Shown: positions 42,789 through 51,821 of the stretch, piece by piece
How positions within the stretch are numbered: position 1 is the stretch's first letter
Layout: each line of letters opens with the position of its first letter
DNA from: Bacillota bacterium
GTDB lineage: Bacteria > Bacillota > Clostridia > Caldicoprobacterales > DTU083
DNA: 64,000 nucleotides
Assembly (NCBI GenBank): GCA_029549985.1
Contig: JAKPIB010000015.1
Span: 17,603 to 81,602, forward strand
Direction: 5' to 3'
Translations under genes and position numbers: made by a program
The notes under the pieces: model-generated
What the model saw: the letters and a program-made list of their open reading frames with translations, nothing else
Database searches by the model: none
What the model was told of the DNA's origin: nothing

Positions 42789-43937
42789 ATGTCCAAAGTT
42801 GCGATAGTGAAATGTGCGGATTACGATCCCGACAGTGTTTATGCTTCGGTATCAAAGAGCCTGGAATTGCTGGGTGGGTTAGATAAATACATAAAGCCCG
42901 GCATGAGGGTCCTGCTGAAATGCAATCTCTTGATGAAAAAAAGGCCTGAAGAAGCTGCGACGACCCATCCGGAGGTGGCTGCCGCTCTTGCGAGAGCAGT
43001 CAGGGAGGCAGGAGCCCATCCCATTATAGCTGACAGCCCGGGAGGCCTATATACCACATCTGCTCTAAAAGGGGTATATAAGGCTTGCGGAATGGAAGAG
43101 GTATCCAACAGGGACGGCATTGAGCTCAACTATAATGTAGAGACCCTCGAGGTAAACCACCCTGAAGGCAGGCTGGTCAAGCACCTGACAGTCATCAGGC
43201 TGCTGGAGGAGGTGGACGCTGTCATCTCAGTATGCAAGCTGAAGACTCATAGCCTGGCCTTGTTCACCGGAGCGGTGAAGAACCTCTTCGGTGTGATACC
43301 CGGGACTGCAAAGGCTGAATACCATCTTAGGATGAAGAGGATCGAGGATTTTTCCGATATGCTCGTGGATATTTCGACCTATGTCAAACCGGTCCTTTCC
43401 GTTATGGATGCAGTAGTTGGCATGGAAGGGGAAGGGCCGTCAGCGGGGACACCGCGCAAGATAGGCGCGATCCTTGCAAGCCCAAGTCCCTATGCCCTTG
43501 ATGTAGTTGCCGCTTCGATGGTAGGAATTGATACCGGGAGAGTATGGACGATCCAAAAAGCAAAAGAAAGAGGCCTGTGCTCGGATAAGCTTGCAGATGT
43601 CGTGCTGTTGGGCGACAGCTTTGATGATTTATACATAAAGGATTTCAGGATCCCGAGACACAAGGAGAAGAACCCGATAGAAAGGTATGTCAGCGGAAAC
43701 AGCAGGATCGCCCGCTTAGTAAGGTCGAGGTTCGGCCCAAGACCGGTGTTTATCCATCACGCCTGCATAGGCTGCCGTGATTGCCAGCGCAACTGTCCGC
43801 CCAGGGCGATCGAAATGGTTGACAACAAGCCTTATGTGGACCTGGATAAGTGCATCAGGTGCTATTGCTGTCAGGAGCTATGCCCTAAAAAGGCCATAGT
43901 TATCAAGCAAAACTGGCTATTCAGGGTATTCAGATAG
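42789..43937 (+). CDS. DUF362 protein with C-terminal 2[4Fe-4S] ferredoxin domain
   Basis: 382 aa. Residues 1-300 are the DUF362 domain (VLLKCNLLMKKRPEEAATTHPEV, KLKTHSLALFTGAVKNLFG). The C-terminus has two ferredoxin motifs, CIGCRDCQRNCP and CIRCYCCQELCP, each binding a [4Fe-4S] cluster. Function of DUF362 is not established; the layout suggests electron transfer. Convergent with galT: the last 8 nt overlap the end of that gene. A second DUF362 protein without clusters is at 47.1 kb. Confidence 0.9.
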   Translation: MSKVAIVKCADYDPDSVYASVSKSLELLGGLDKYIKPGMRVLLKCNLLMKKRPEEAATTHPEVAAALARAVREAGAHPIIADSPGGLYTTSALKGVYKACGMEEVSNRDGIELNYNVETLEVNHPEGRLVKHLTVIRLLEEVDAVISVCKLKTHSLALFTGAVKNLFGVIPGTAKAEYHLRMKRIEDFSDMLVDISTYVKPVLSVMDAVVGMEGEGPSAGTPRKIGAILASPSPYALDVVAASMVGIDTGRVWTIQKAKERGLCSDKLADVVLLGDSFDDLYIKDFRIPRHKEKNPIERYVSGNSRIARLVRSRFGPRPVFIHHACIGCRDCQRNCPPRAIEMVDNKPYVDLDKCIRCYCCQELCPKKAIVIKQNWLFRVFR

Positions 43938-45516
43938 AAGGGACGGTAAAGCCGCATACTGCGAGAAAACGGTTGAATGCCCTCCGGCCTTGCGGATCTG
44001 TCTTATAGACTCCGGCATCCTGCAATACCCGCAGGCATTTGGCACCGACCTCATCTTTTAATATAGCCCTGGCCCGGTCAGCTGTATTGGAGCTGCCGTA
44101 TCTATCGATAAGCTGTCTGAGCCATGCATAATGGTGGTTCAGTGGATGGTTATCAGCGGATAAGGCGTCTGGGTCTGCTTTATCTCCCGTCAGGAAGTAC
44201 ACAAGCTCCTCCAGCTCATTCCTGAGCCGGCCGGGGAGTATGAAGAGTCCCATGACCTCTATGAGCCCGATGTTCTCCTTCTTTATATGATGCAGGTCTG
44301 CATGGGGGTGGAAGATACCCAGAGGATGCTCTTCGCTCGTCCGGTTGTTCCTGAGCACGAGGTCCATTTCGTATCTGCCGTCTTTTTTCCTGCGGGCAAT
44401 AGGCGTTATCGTGTTGTGGGGAGTCATGCTGCCGTCGCAGTTTTTGGTGCAGGCGACGATATCACTTGAGATGTCCGAGTATTCCCTCCACTTGCAGAGG
44501 ATGTCATAGGCAAGACCGGCCAGGTATGTCTTTGACCTGCTCCGAAGCCTGAGTACGGACATCGGCCACTTGACGACCTCAGCCTCGATCCCGGGGCTGT
44601 TCGTATATTCCAGCCTGTACTCTGCTCCGGCCTTTTCCATAGGGAACACGTAGCGGCCACCCTGGAAATGGTCATGGTTCAGTATAGACCCGCCTACGAT
44701 GGGCAGGTCAGCATTGGAACCGATAAAGTAGTGGGGGAAAAGATCGACAAACTGCAAGAGCCTGTCAAAGGTCTCCCTTGTAAGCTTCATGGGCACATGC
44801 CGCTTGCTCAGCACTATGCAATGCTCATTGTAGTAAACGTAGGGAGAGTATTGGAAATGCCACACTTCACCGCCCAGCTCTAAGGGCAGGGTGCGCAGGG
44901 TATGGCGCGCAGGGAAGTTTACCCTGCCTGCATATCCTGTATTTTCCACACAGAGCATGCATTTGGGATAACCTGACTGGGGTGCATTCTTGAGAGCCGC
45001 GATCTCCTTTGGATCCTTTTCCGGCTTGGTGAGATTGATCGTTATCTCAAGGCTCCCAAAGGGACTGTCAGAGTTCCATTTTATATTCCTGTTTATCCGG
45101 TCCATGCGGATATAGTTGGATTTGATACACAGGCCATAGAAGTAGTCTGTGGCTGCTTCGATCCCCTTTTCTTTCCATATTGACCTGAAGCTTTTTTCTA
45201 TCTCCGAAGGCTTGGATATGAAAACCCCCATTATGCGGGTATCAAGCAGATCCCTGTGGGTCAGGGTATTTTCAGTCAATATGCCTTTCATCAGGCAATA
45301 ATCCAGGATCTTTTCAAGTATGGGCGCGGCGTACTCCGGCACTCTTTCAGGGCGTACCGTGATATCAAGCATATCGCCGGGATCATCTATAGCCAGCAAT
45401 TCCATCAGCCGGTTGCGCGTATAATTTATGTCCGTTTTTTCAATAAGGCCGTTATAAATGGCGTAACCGAGCAGGTCATATATGAGTGCGGGACCAATAT
45501 CGATGCTATTGTCCAT
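43930..45516 (-). CDS. galT: Galactose-1-phosphate uridylyltransferase, Firmicutes (GalT2) type
   Basis: 528 aa from ATG 45516, after GAAGGAAGTG; a GTG 18 nt upstream has no ribosome site. Transfers UMP from UDP-glucose to galactose 1-phosphate (Leloir pathway). It is the long GalT2 form of Firmicutes, with an N-terminal extension and signatures NHDHFQGGRYVFPME (the catalytic HxH type segment is HDHFQGG) and HNTITPIARRK. It is divergent from galK, the usual partner. No galE is in the window. Likely to process galactose freed by the GH2 enzyme. Confidence 0.93.
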   Translation of the reverse strand: MDNSIDIGPALIYDLLGYAIYNGLIEKTDINYTRNRLMELLAIDDPGDMLDITVRPERVPEYAAPILEKILDYCLMKGILTENTLTHRDLLDTRIMGVFISKPSEIEKSFRSIWKEKGIEAATDYFYGLCIKSNYIRMDRINRNIKWNSDSPFGSLEITINLTKPEKDPKEIAALKNAPQSGYPKCMLCVENTGYAGRVNFPARHTLRTLPLELGGEVWHFQYSPYVYYNEHCIVLSKRHVPMKLTRETFDRLLQFVDLFPHYFIGSNADLPIVGGSILNHDHFQGGRYVFPMEKAGAEYRLEYTNSPGIEAEVVKWPMSVLRLRSRSKTYLAGLAYDILCKWREYSDISSDIVACTKNCDGSMTPHNTITPIARRKKDGRYEMDLVLRNNRTSEEHPLGIFHPHADLHHIKKENIGLIEVMGLFILPGRLRNELEELVYFLTGDKADPDALSADNHPLNHHYAWLRQLIDRYGSSNTADRARAILKDEVGAKCLRVLQDAGVYKTDPQGRRAFNRFLAVCGFTVPSI

Positions 45517-45548
45517 AAGAAACACTTCCTTCACAAGCAGTCAATTAA

Positions 45549-45576
45549 ATTATATTAGCACTGAGAGAAAAATCAA
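45549..45576 (-). promoter_or_regulatory. Promoter of galT
   Basis: On the minus strand TTGATT (45576-45571), 16-bp spacer, TATAAT (45554-45549), 33 nt before the start codon. Confidence 0.65.
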
Positions 45577-45635
45577 TTCAATATTGCGGCATTTGCATCA
45601 GGTTTAGCTAAGCCTTTTCTGTTCATATGAGATAA

Positions 45636-45664
45636 TTGTAATAAAGACGGAATACAGGTATAAT
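45636..45664 (+). promoter_or_regulatory. Promoter of galK
   Basis: TTGTAA (45636-45641), 17-bp spacer, TATAAT (45659-45664). Confidence 0.7.
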
Positions 45665-45726
45665 TGATTGGGATTTCATATCAAGGTGATTTTCGTTAAC
45701 TAATAAACACACAGGGAGAGATTCAA

Positions 45727-47040
45727 ATGTCTATTGAAAACAAGCTGCAGAGCTTGCTAAATGGTGAGTCGGCAAGAGAGCTGTTTGCAAGGCTGTATGG
45801 CAGCGACACTGCAGTCATTGAGGGACAGATAGGCAGATATCTGGGTTTGGTTAAGGATTACATGCTCATGTTTCCGGAGACCAGGGGTGATATCCACCTG
45901 TTCAGCACATCAGGCAGGACGGAGATAGGGGGCAATCACACAGACCATAACAACGGCCGGGTGCTGGCAGCTGCAGTGAATCTTGACTCCGTAGCTGTCG
46001 CTGAAAGGAATGATACTGATACGATCATTCTATACTCCCGCGGCTTTTCAGGCGTGTTCAGGGTAGAGCTTGACAACCTGGAGCCAAAGGAAGAGGAACA
46101 GGAAACAACAACAGCCCTTATAAGGGGTATTGCTTCGAGGTTCAGGCAGTTGGGATATAAAACAGGCGGTTTCAACGCATACCTCGCCAGTGACGTACTT
46201 AAAGGCTCAGGTCTGAGCTCATCAGCTTCAATCGAAGTGCTGGTGGGGACGATCATGAGCGCCTTGTACAATGAAGGCCGTGTAGATCCCAAGAAACTAG
46301 CAAAAATCGGACAGTACGCTGAAAACGTATATTTCAACAAGCCCTGCGGCCTGATGGATCAAATGGCTTGCGCGGTGGGCGGCTTTGTTGCCATAGATTT
46401 CAAGGATCCTGAAAACCCGGTCGTAAGCAAGATAGAATTTGACCTGGCCAGGGCCGGTTATAGCCTGCTGGTGGTCGATACCGGCGGCAACCATGCGGAC
46501 CTGACCAGAGATTATGCAGATGTGCCACGGGAGATGAAAAGCGTGGCCGCTGTTTTTGGGAAATCCGTACTGCGCGACCTGTCAGTGGACGATGTGCTGG
46601 CTGATGTCCCATCTCTAAGGCAAAAGGTGGGTGACAGGGCCATACTCAGGGCGCTTCACTTTTTCTCGGATAACGAGCGGGCCGCTTCACAGGCAGCAGC
46701 ACTGGAGAAGGGGGATTTCAACACCTTCCTGGAGCTGGTGAATGAATCGGGCAGCAGCTCGTGGCGCTTATTGCAGAATGTATATACAAACCAGAACCCT
46801 GCTGAGCAGGGGGTCACTCTGGCCCTTGCCATAACCGAAAGATTCATCAGGCAAAAGGGCGCAGGTGCATGCAGGGTCCACGGCGGCGGGTTTGCCGGGA
46901 CGATACAGGCATATATCAGGCTCGAAGATGTGGATGAATATATTTCCATCATGAACAGGATCTTCGGTGACAGATCGATCACAGTGCTTGGCATCAGGCC
47001 ATATGGGACACTGCACCTGAATCCCCTGTTGGGCGAATAG
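45727..47040 (+). CDS. galK: Galactokinase
   Basis: 437 aa, GHMP kinase fold, slightly longer than the usual about 390 aa because of an N-terminal helical extension. Phosphorylates galactose at C1 with ATP. Signatures: TSGRTEIGGNHTDHNNG (sugar site), LKGSGLSSSASIEVLVG (phosphate loop), KPCGLMDQMACAVGG, and GAGACRVHGGGFAGTIQAY. GGGAGAG precedes the ATG. Divergent from galT. Its own promoter and terminator are visible. Confidence 0.95.
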   Translation: MSIENKLQSLLNGESARELFARLYGSDTAVIEGQIGRYLGLVKDYMLMFPETRGDIHLFSTSGRTEIGGNHTDHNNGRVLAAAVNLDSVAVAERNDTDTIILYSRGFSGVFRVELDNLEPKEEEQETTTALIRGIASRFRQLGYKTGGFNAYLASDVLKGSGLSSSASIEVLVGTIMSALYNEGRVDPKKLAKIGQYAENVYFNKPCGLMDQMACAVGGFVAIDFKDPENPVVSKIEFDLARAGYSLLVVDTGGNHADLTRDYADVPREMKSVAAVFGKSVLRDLSVDDVLADVPSLRQKVGDRAILRALHFFSDNERAASQAAALEKGDFNTFLELVNESGSSSWRLLQNVYTNQNPAEQGVTLALAITERFIRQKGAGACRVHGGGFAGTIQAYIRLEDVDEYISIMNRIFGDRSITVLGIRPYGTLHLNPLLGE

Positions 47041-47051
47041 CTTACTTATAC

Positions 47052-47075
47052 GGGACCTGCAAGGGTCCTTTTTTA
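47052..47075 (+). terminator. Terminator of galK
   Basis: GGACC (47053-47057) and GGTCC (47064-47068) form a short stem followed by TTTTTTT. Confidence 0.75.
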
Positions 47076-47146
47076 TGGCTGATCCGGCGTAACCGATACC
47101 CTTTCTGGATACCATAAATTAAAATGAGCAGACAGGAGGGTGAAAT

Positions 47147-48046
47147 ATGCGCACGGAAAGAAAAGTCAGAGAACCGATCGTTGCCATATCCGGAAAGGGT
47201 GGCACTGAAGGTGATGCGATGCTGGCAGCCCTTTCCATGCTGCCTGTAGACAGGATAATATCACCTAACGATACGGTCGTCATAACTCCAAACTGGGTAA
47301 CAAGCGAGCCTCCGGAGAAAGGGACTGTAGTGGGTCCCGATACCTTAAGGCAGCTTATCAGGTTCATCAAAAGCTTTGGCCCGAGAAGAACAGTAGTGGC
47401 TGCAGGTTCCGGAGGTCAGCCCACGCCTGAGGTGATGAAGCTCAACAGCTTTGATCGGGTCATACAGGATGAGGGAGTTGAATTTGTCGATCTGAACTAC
47501 GGCCCCTACATTGAAATCACGCTCGACCATGCTTTCCCTTCCAAAACCAAAATAAACAGACTGCTGGAAGAGCTGACGGTGCTGATTTCATTCAGTCAGC
47601 TGAAGGTCCACTCGGAAGCCACCGCTTCCATGACGATCAAGAATATTGCTCTTGGCTGGCCTCCTGCGGAGATCCATGGGTTTCCCAAAAAGAATCTGGG
47701 CATCCATGACGACCTGCATGGATTTATATATGCCATGGCAGAAAAAATACCGATAGATCTGGCTATCCTTAGCACTGACAAGGCTATGGTGGGCTTAGGC
47801 CCTTCCGGTGGCAAGCCAGTCGCTGCAAGTATGGTCATAGCCGGGACCGATCCGGTCAGCGTGGATACGATCGGCGCCAGGCTGCTCGGTTATTACCCTC
47901 AGGCAATAAATTACCTGTATCGTCTTGTGAAAGCCGGGGTGGGAGAGGCCGATATGAAAAAAATTCAGCTCAGGGGCTTGTCTTTGGATGAAGCCATTGC
48001 CAAATTCACCACGGCGGCATATGATTATCCGATTTCCATGAAATGA
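47147..48046 (+). CDS. DUF362 protein without Fe-S domain
   Basis: 299 aa. Only the DUF362 core is present (VVITPNWVTSEPPEKGTVVGPDTL, FSQLKVHSEATASMTIKNIALGWP, AGTDPVSVDTIGARLLGY). Family function is unknown. It lacks the Cys-rich tail of the 42.8-kb protein, and the two are only distantly similar. GGAGG precedes the ATG. It is followed 88 nt later by dinB. Confidence 0.8.
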   Translation: MRTERKVREPIVAISGKGGTEGDAMLAALSMLPVDRIISPNDTVVITPNWVTSEPPEKGTVVGPDTLRQLIRFIKSFGPRRTVVAAGSGGQPTPEVMKLNSFDRVIQDEGVEFVDLNYGPYIEITLDHAFPSKTKINRLLEELTVLISFSQLKVHSEATASMTIKNIALGWPPAEIHGFPKKNLGIHDDLHGFIYAMAEKIPIDLAILSTDKAMVGLGPSGGKPVAASMVIAGTDPVSVDTIGARLLGYYPQAINYLYRLVKAGVGEADMKKIQLRGLSLDEAIAKFTTAAYDYPISMK

Positions 48047-48134
48047 AGAATGTGCTATAAGCTGCGAGCAGGCGCAATAAAGGATTCTTTTCGCGCATGT
48101 AGAATAACTCAATGTCGGAAGGCGGTGAAAAGCA

Positions 48135-49322
48135 GTGGAGCGTGTGATCTTTCTCGTAGACATGAACGCTTTTTTTATTGGCTGTGAAACGGTCAGAGAC
48201 CCGTCTCTCAAAGGGGTGCCTGCCGCAGTCGCCGGTGATCCCAAAAACCGCTCGGGTATAATACTGGCAGCCAACTACGAAGCGCGCAGCTTCGGGGTCA
48301 GGACGACCATGACCATATATGAAGCCTTGAGATTATGCCCGAGTCTCAGGCTTGTACCTCCGGATCATGAATACTACGAACAGGTCTCGAACAAGGTGAT
48401 GAATACACTGTCATCCTACACGCCGGTGATGGAGCAAAACAGCATCGATGAAGCCTGGCTGGACATGACCGGGTGCGAACCCCTTTTCGGAAAACCTCTT
48501 GAGGCAGCGCGCAAAATCATGGATGACCTTTATAGCAACCACGGTCTGATGTGCTCAATAGGGATCTCAGAAAACAAGTTTCTGGCCAAGATGGCCTCAG
48601 ATATGAAGAAGCCCATGGGTATCACAGAAGTATGGAAAAGCGACATTCAGCACAAGCTATGGCCTTTGCCGGTCAGCAGGATGTACGGCATCGGCCCGCA
48701 AACCACCATTAAGCTCAACGGGCTGGGCATTGAAACGATAGGGCAGCTTGCGCATTTCAGCGTAGGCCTGCTGGTTGAGCGATTCGGAAAATATGGCCTG
48801 GAGATACACAGATTAGCTAACGGCATCGATGATTCACCTGTCAAGCCCCATGGAGAAGACGAGATAAAGTCCATAAGCCGTTCCACAACTTTGAGTGAAG
48901 ATACAACTGACATAGAATACGCAAAGCGGGTCCTGCTCAGCCTGGCGGATGAGGTGGGAATGGCAGCCAGAAGGCATGGTAAAAAGGGTCATACGGTCCA
49001 GATCACTATAAAGTATTCCGATTTCAAGTCCATAACGCGTCAGACTAAGATATCTCCCACCTGCCTGACAAGGGATATTTATGAAGCAGGCAGGCGGCTG
49101 CTCGAGACCAACTGGGACATTCGCTTGCCTGTCAGGCTGCTGGGTATAGGCCTGAGCGGTTTTGAAGAAGATGAGCAGATCTCCATATTTGAGGATCTGG
49201 CCGGCCATAGGGATGCCAGAGAGGAGATCCTAGAAAGGACCGCTGACAGGATCAGGCACAAGCACGGCTGGTCCATACTGAAGCCTGCTTCATTGCTGCA
49301 AAAAAACGACACCGACCATTAA
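48135..49322 (+). CDS. dinB: Y-family DNA polymerase IV
   Basis: 395 aa, starting GTG. Error-prone bypass polymerase. Palm motifs: FLVDMNAFFIGCE (first metal Asp, steric-gate Phe) and NSIDEAWLDMTG (second metal Asp-Glu). The finger segment ANYEARSFGVRTTM, the helix-hairpin-helix (PVSRMYGIGPQTTIKLNGLGIETIGQLA) and the little-finger domain follow. The C-terminal residues lack an obvious clamp-binding QxxLF box; EDEQISIFEDL is the best candidate. No LexA box was seen at the promoter. Confidence 0.93.
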   Translation: MERVIFLVDMNAFFIGCETVRDPSLKGVPAAVAGDPKNRSGIILAANYEARSFGVRTTMTIYEALRLCPSLRLVPPDHEYYEQVSNKVMNTLSSYTPVMEQNSIDEAWLDMTGCEPLFGKPLEAARKIMDDLYSNHGLMCSIGISENKFLAKMASDMKKPMGITEVWKSDIQHKLWPLPVSRMYGIGPQTTIKLNGLGIETIGQLAHFSVGLLVERFGKYGLEIHRLANGIDDSPVKPHGEDEIKSISRSTTLSEDTTDIEYAKRVLLSLADEVGMAARRHGKKGHTVQITIKYSDFKSITRQTKISPTCLTRDIYEAGRRLLETNWDIRLPVRLLGIGLSGFEEDEQISIFEDLAGHRDAREEILERTADRIRHKHGWSILKPASLLQKNDTDH

Positions 49323-49333
49323 AGGTATTTTTT

Positions 49334-49363
49334 TTGTAATCATATGTAAATATATAGTATAAT
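49334..49363 (+). promoter_or_regulatory. Promoter of degV
   Basis: TTGTAA (49334-49339), 18-bp spacer, TATAAT (49358-49363). Confidence 0.65.
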
Positions 49364-49402
49364 ATATATGCAATAATATGATATATCATTAGGGGGTTAA
49401 TC

Positions 49403-50251
49403 ATGAACAAGGTTAAAATCTTTACAGACAGCACGGTGGATCTTTCGAAGGAACTGGTGGAGAAGTATGAAATAGGAGTAGTGCCCTTATATGTGAACAT
49501 TGAGGATTCAAGCTATCTTGACGGGGTAGAAATAACGACTGCGGACCTATACAAGCTGGTCGGGGAAAAGCAGACGCTGCCCAAGACATCGACCGCGCCG
49601 GTCACAGATTTCGTCAACGCCTTTGCCCCGTGGATCAACGCCGGCTATGATATCATCTTCATAGGTGTCTCATCCAAGCTGTCATCCACATATCAGACGG
49701 CAGCACTGGCAGGCAGGGAGTTTGATGAAGGAAGGGTGACCCTGGTCGATTCCCTCAGCCTTTCGACAGGAACTGCCCTGCAGGTGATAAAAGCCGCAGA
49801 GCTGGCAAAGGCGGGTATGGATTCAAAAACCATAGCCGAGACAGTATCAAAGATAACGCCCAGGGTCAGGGCCAGCTTTATCATAGACACCCTCAAGTAT
49901 CTACACATGGGGGGACGATGCAGCGCTGTGCAGCTTCTTGCCAGCAATGTGCTGAAGATACATCCGCAGATAATCGTAAAGGATGGCGCGATGACAGTGG
50001 GAGCCAAATTCCGCGGAAAGTGGAAGAACTGCCTGGACAGCTACTATGAGGCCACGGTGGGAGATGGGTCGCAGATCGATCCTGAGCGGATATTCATCAC
50101 CCATTCACAAAACCACGAAACCGCAGAATACTTCAAGCAGCGCATAGAAAAAGAGCTGAACATAAAAGAGATACTGATCACGGAAGCAGGCACAGTAATA
50201 TCCAGTCACTGCGGCCCGGGTACGATAGGTATCTTGTACATTGAAAAATAA
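49403..50251 (+). CDS. DegV/FakB-family fatty-acid-binding protein
   Basis: 282 aa. Opens with the DegV signature KIFTDSTVDLS and continues with TSTAPVTDF, ISSKLSSTYQTA-type GVSSKLSSTYQTA, and RASFIIDTLKYLHMGGR. The C-terminal lobe ends SSHCGPGTIGILY. Relatives (FakB) hold a fatty acid so that the kinase FakA can phosphorylate it. No fakA is adjacent, and many Clostridia have several DegV paralogues. AGGGGG precedes the ATG. Confidence 0.92.
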   Translation: MNKVKIFTDSTVDLSKELVEKYEIGVVPLYVNIEDSSYLDGVEITTADLYKLVGEKQTLPKTSTAPVTDFVNAFAPWINAGYDIIFIGVSSKLSSTYQTAALAGREFDEGRVTLVDSLSLSTGTALQVIKAAELAKAGMDSKTIAETVSKITPRVRASFIIDTLKYLHMGGRCSAVQLLASNVLKIHPQIIVKDGAMTVGAKFRGKWKNCLDSYYEATVGDGSQIDPERIFITHSQNHETAEYFKQRIEKELNIKEILITEAGTVISSHCGPGTIGILYIEK

Positions 50252-50339
50252 ATAAGCTTGCCTTATGGCCGGACAAAATCCTGCTGCGTCATTTTTTAGC
50301 CTATAGGCACATAGGTATTTATAAAGGGGCGTGAGCAGG

Positions 50340-51158
50340 ATGAAACTGGGTCTTGCGCAGATAAAAAGCTGCAGTGGCTATGAGGAGTATATGGAGCAAT
50401 CCATAGACTTTATGTATCTTGCAGGCAAGCTTGGCCTTAACCTGGTTTGCTTCCCTGAGATGCACCTTTCTGATTTCTTTCTGCACAAAATGGCCAGCTC
50501 TTATCCCTTTCAACAGGCCGAGGGGATACCCGGCCCGACGGTAGAACGGTTCCAAAGGCTGGCCAGAGAGCTCAATATAGCAGTGATACTTAACTATACT
50601 GAGATTTTTATTCATGATTTTTACAGTGCCTCACCGGTCATAGACAGCACGGGCAAGATCCTGGGTGTGTCCCGGATGGTACATATCCCACAGATAGAGG
50701 GTTACTATGCCCAAAGCTATTTTATGCCCGGCTGTGGAGACTTCCATGTTTACAAGACTCAATACTGCCGGGTTGGGGTCCTTATTTCCTTCGACCGGCA
50801 TTATCCCGAAGCTGCCAGGGCCCTTGCGATACACGATGCTGATATCATCCTGATCCCTGGCAGCCTCTATGCCGGGGATGATCTGGATGTTTACGAGGCG
50901 GAGATCAGGACCATCGCTTATCAGAACTGTGTTTATGTAGGGATGTGCAACCGTGTTGGAGTAGAGGATGGAGTGAGACATATCGGGGGGAGTATCCTGG
51001 CCGGCCCCGACGGGAAGATAATAGTGAGGGGCTCAGACAAGAACGAGTTGGTCATAGCAGAGATAGATGTAGACTATGTCAGGGAAAAACGGAAAAGAAG
51101 CCCGTACCTGACACTGCGCAGACCCGATGAGTACCTACACATCATAAAGTACGGATGA
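50340..51158 (+). CDS. Nitrilase-superfamily protein lacking two of three catalytic residues
   Basis: 272 aa from ATG 50340; a GTG 9 nt earlier is too close to AAAGGGG. The carbon-nitrogen-hydrolase fold is clear and aligns with N-carbamoylputrescine amidase-like members: FPEMHLSDF, LGVSRMVHIP, YYAQSYFMPG, GVLISFDRHYPEAARALA. The catalytic triad is Glu-Lys-Cys. Glu is kept (E40), but the Lys position reads Met (M113) and the Cys position reads Ser (S150, codon TCC at 50787). The reading frame is intact, so it is not a decaying pseudogene by frame. Function unknown; possibly a binding or regulatory protein. Confidence 0.82.
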   Translation: MKLGLAQIKSCSGYEEYMEQSIDFMYLAGKLGLNLVCFPEMHLSDFFLHKMASSYPFQQAEGIPGPTVERFQRLARELNIAVILNYTEIFIHDFYSASPVIDSTGKILGVSRMVHIPQIEGYYAQSYFMPGCGDFHVYKTQYCRVGVLISFDRHYPEAARALAIHDADIILIPGSLYAGDDLDVYEAEIRTIAYQNCVYVGMCNRVGVEDGVRHIGGSILAGPDGKIIVRGSDKNELVIAEIDVDYVREKRKRSPYLTLRRPDEYLHIIKYG

Positions 51159-51198
51159 AATGATCAGCAAACACTAACCAATGAAAGCAGGAGCAGAT

Positions 51199-51687
51199 AT
51201 GCCATTGAACATAGTATTGGTTGAACCTGAGATACCACAGAATACAGGAAATATAGCCAGGACCTGCGCGGCAACAGGTACAGTTTTGCATCTGGTAAAG
51301 CCCCTGGGGTTTTCTGTTGAAGACCGTTACCTGAAAAGGGCAGGGCTGGATTACTGGAAATATGTCGATATCCGGTACTATGAATCCCTGGATGAGTTTT
51401 TATCTATGATCCCTGCTGGAGATTGCTATTTCACTTCCACAAAGGGCAAGCACAGATATGATGAAGTGAAGTATAGTCAGGACAGCTATATCCTTTTCGG
51501 CAAGGAAACCAAGGGGCTGCCTGAACCGCTGCTAGCTGCCAACTATGACAGGTGTATCCGCATCCCCATGAAGGCTGAAACCAGGTCCTTGAACCTTTCC
51601 AATGCAGCGGCCATCGTCCTGTACGAGGCCCTAAGGCAACTCGGTTTCCCGGGGCTGAAGTTTGAAGGGGAGCTTACCCGATATTAA
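51199..51687 (+). CDS. trmL: tRNA (cytidine(34)-2'-O)-methyltransferase (TrmL)
   Basis: 162 aa from ATG 51199, 6 nt after AGGAG; an ATG at 51181 is upstream of the ribosome site. SPOUT-class knot methyltransferase that modifies the wobble base of tRNA-Leu with S-adenosylmethionine. Motifs: PEIPQNTGNIARTCAATG, LFGKETKGLP and IPMKAETRSLNLSNAAAIVLYE. Length is typical. Just downstream of the nitrilase-like gene. Confidence 0.95.
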   Translation: MPLNIVLVEPEIPQNTGNIARTCAATGTVLHLVKPLGFSVEDRYLKRAGLDYWKYVDIRYYESLDEFLSMIPAGDCYFTSTKGKHRYDEVKYSQDSYILFGKETKGLPEPLLAANYDRCIRIPMKAETRSLNLSNAAAIVLYEALRQLGFPGLKFEGELTRY

Positions 51688-51710
51688 GTCTTCGAATTTT
51701 TTATTTAGTA

Positions 51711-51739
51711 TTGTATTTCCAATTTCGATGGTATAAAAT
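51711..51739 (+). promoter_or_regulatory. Promoter of the cggR glycolytic operon
   Basis: TTGTAT (51711-51716), 17-bp spacer, TAAAAT (51734-51739). A TATAAA overlaps at 51732. Start of transcription near 51746, just before the CggR operator. Confidence 0.55.
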
Positions 51740-51772
51740 ATACACGGGTTTTACATATTTTTTTGTGTCATG

Positions 51773-51807
51773 CGGGACATATATTGTACGGCGGGACAAA
51801 TAAAGTC
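51773..51807 (+). promoter_or_regulatory. CggR operator
   Basis: CGGGAC-N6-TGTA, 3-bp spacer, CGGGAC-N6-AGTC: two direct repeats 19 bp apart. This is the layout of the Bacillus CggR site (CGGGAC-N6-TGTC repeated), placed between promoter and start codon. It predicts repression by CggR, relieved by fructose 1,6-bisphosphate. Confidence 0.82.
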
Positions 51808-51821
51808 CAAGGGGTTAATAT

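Noticed and set aside
50340..51158. Calling the nitrilase-like gene a pseudogene
   Set aside because: The frame is intact with a normal length and conserved fold motifs; only the catalytic Lys and Cys differ, so it is annotated as a coding gene.
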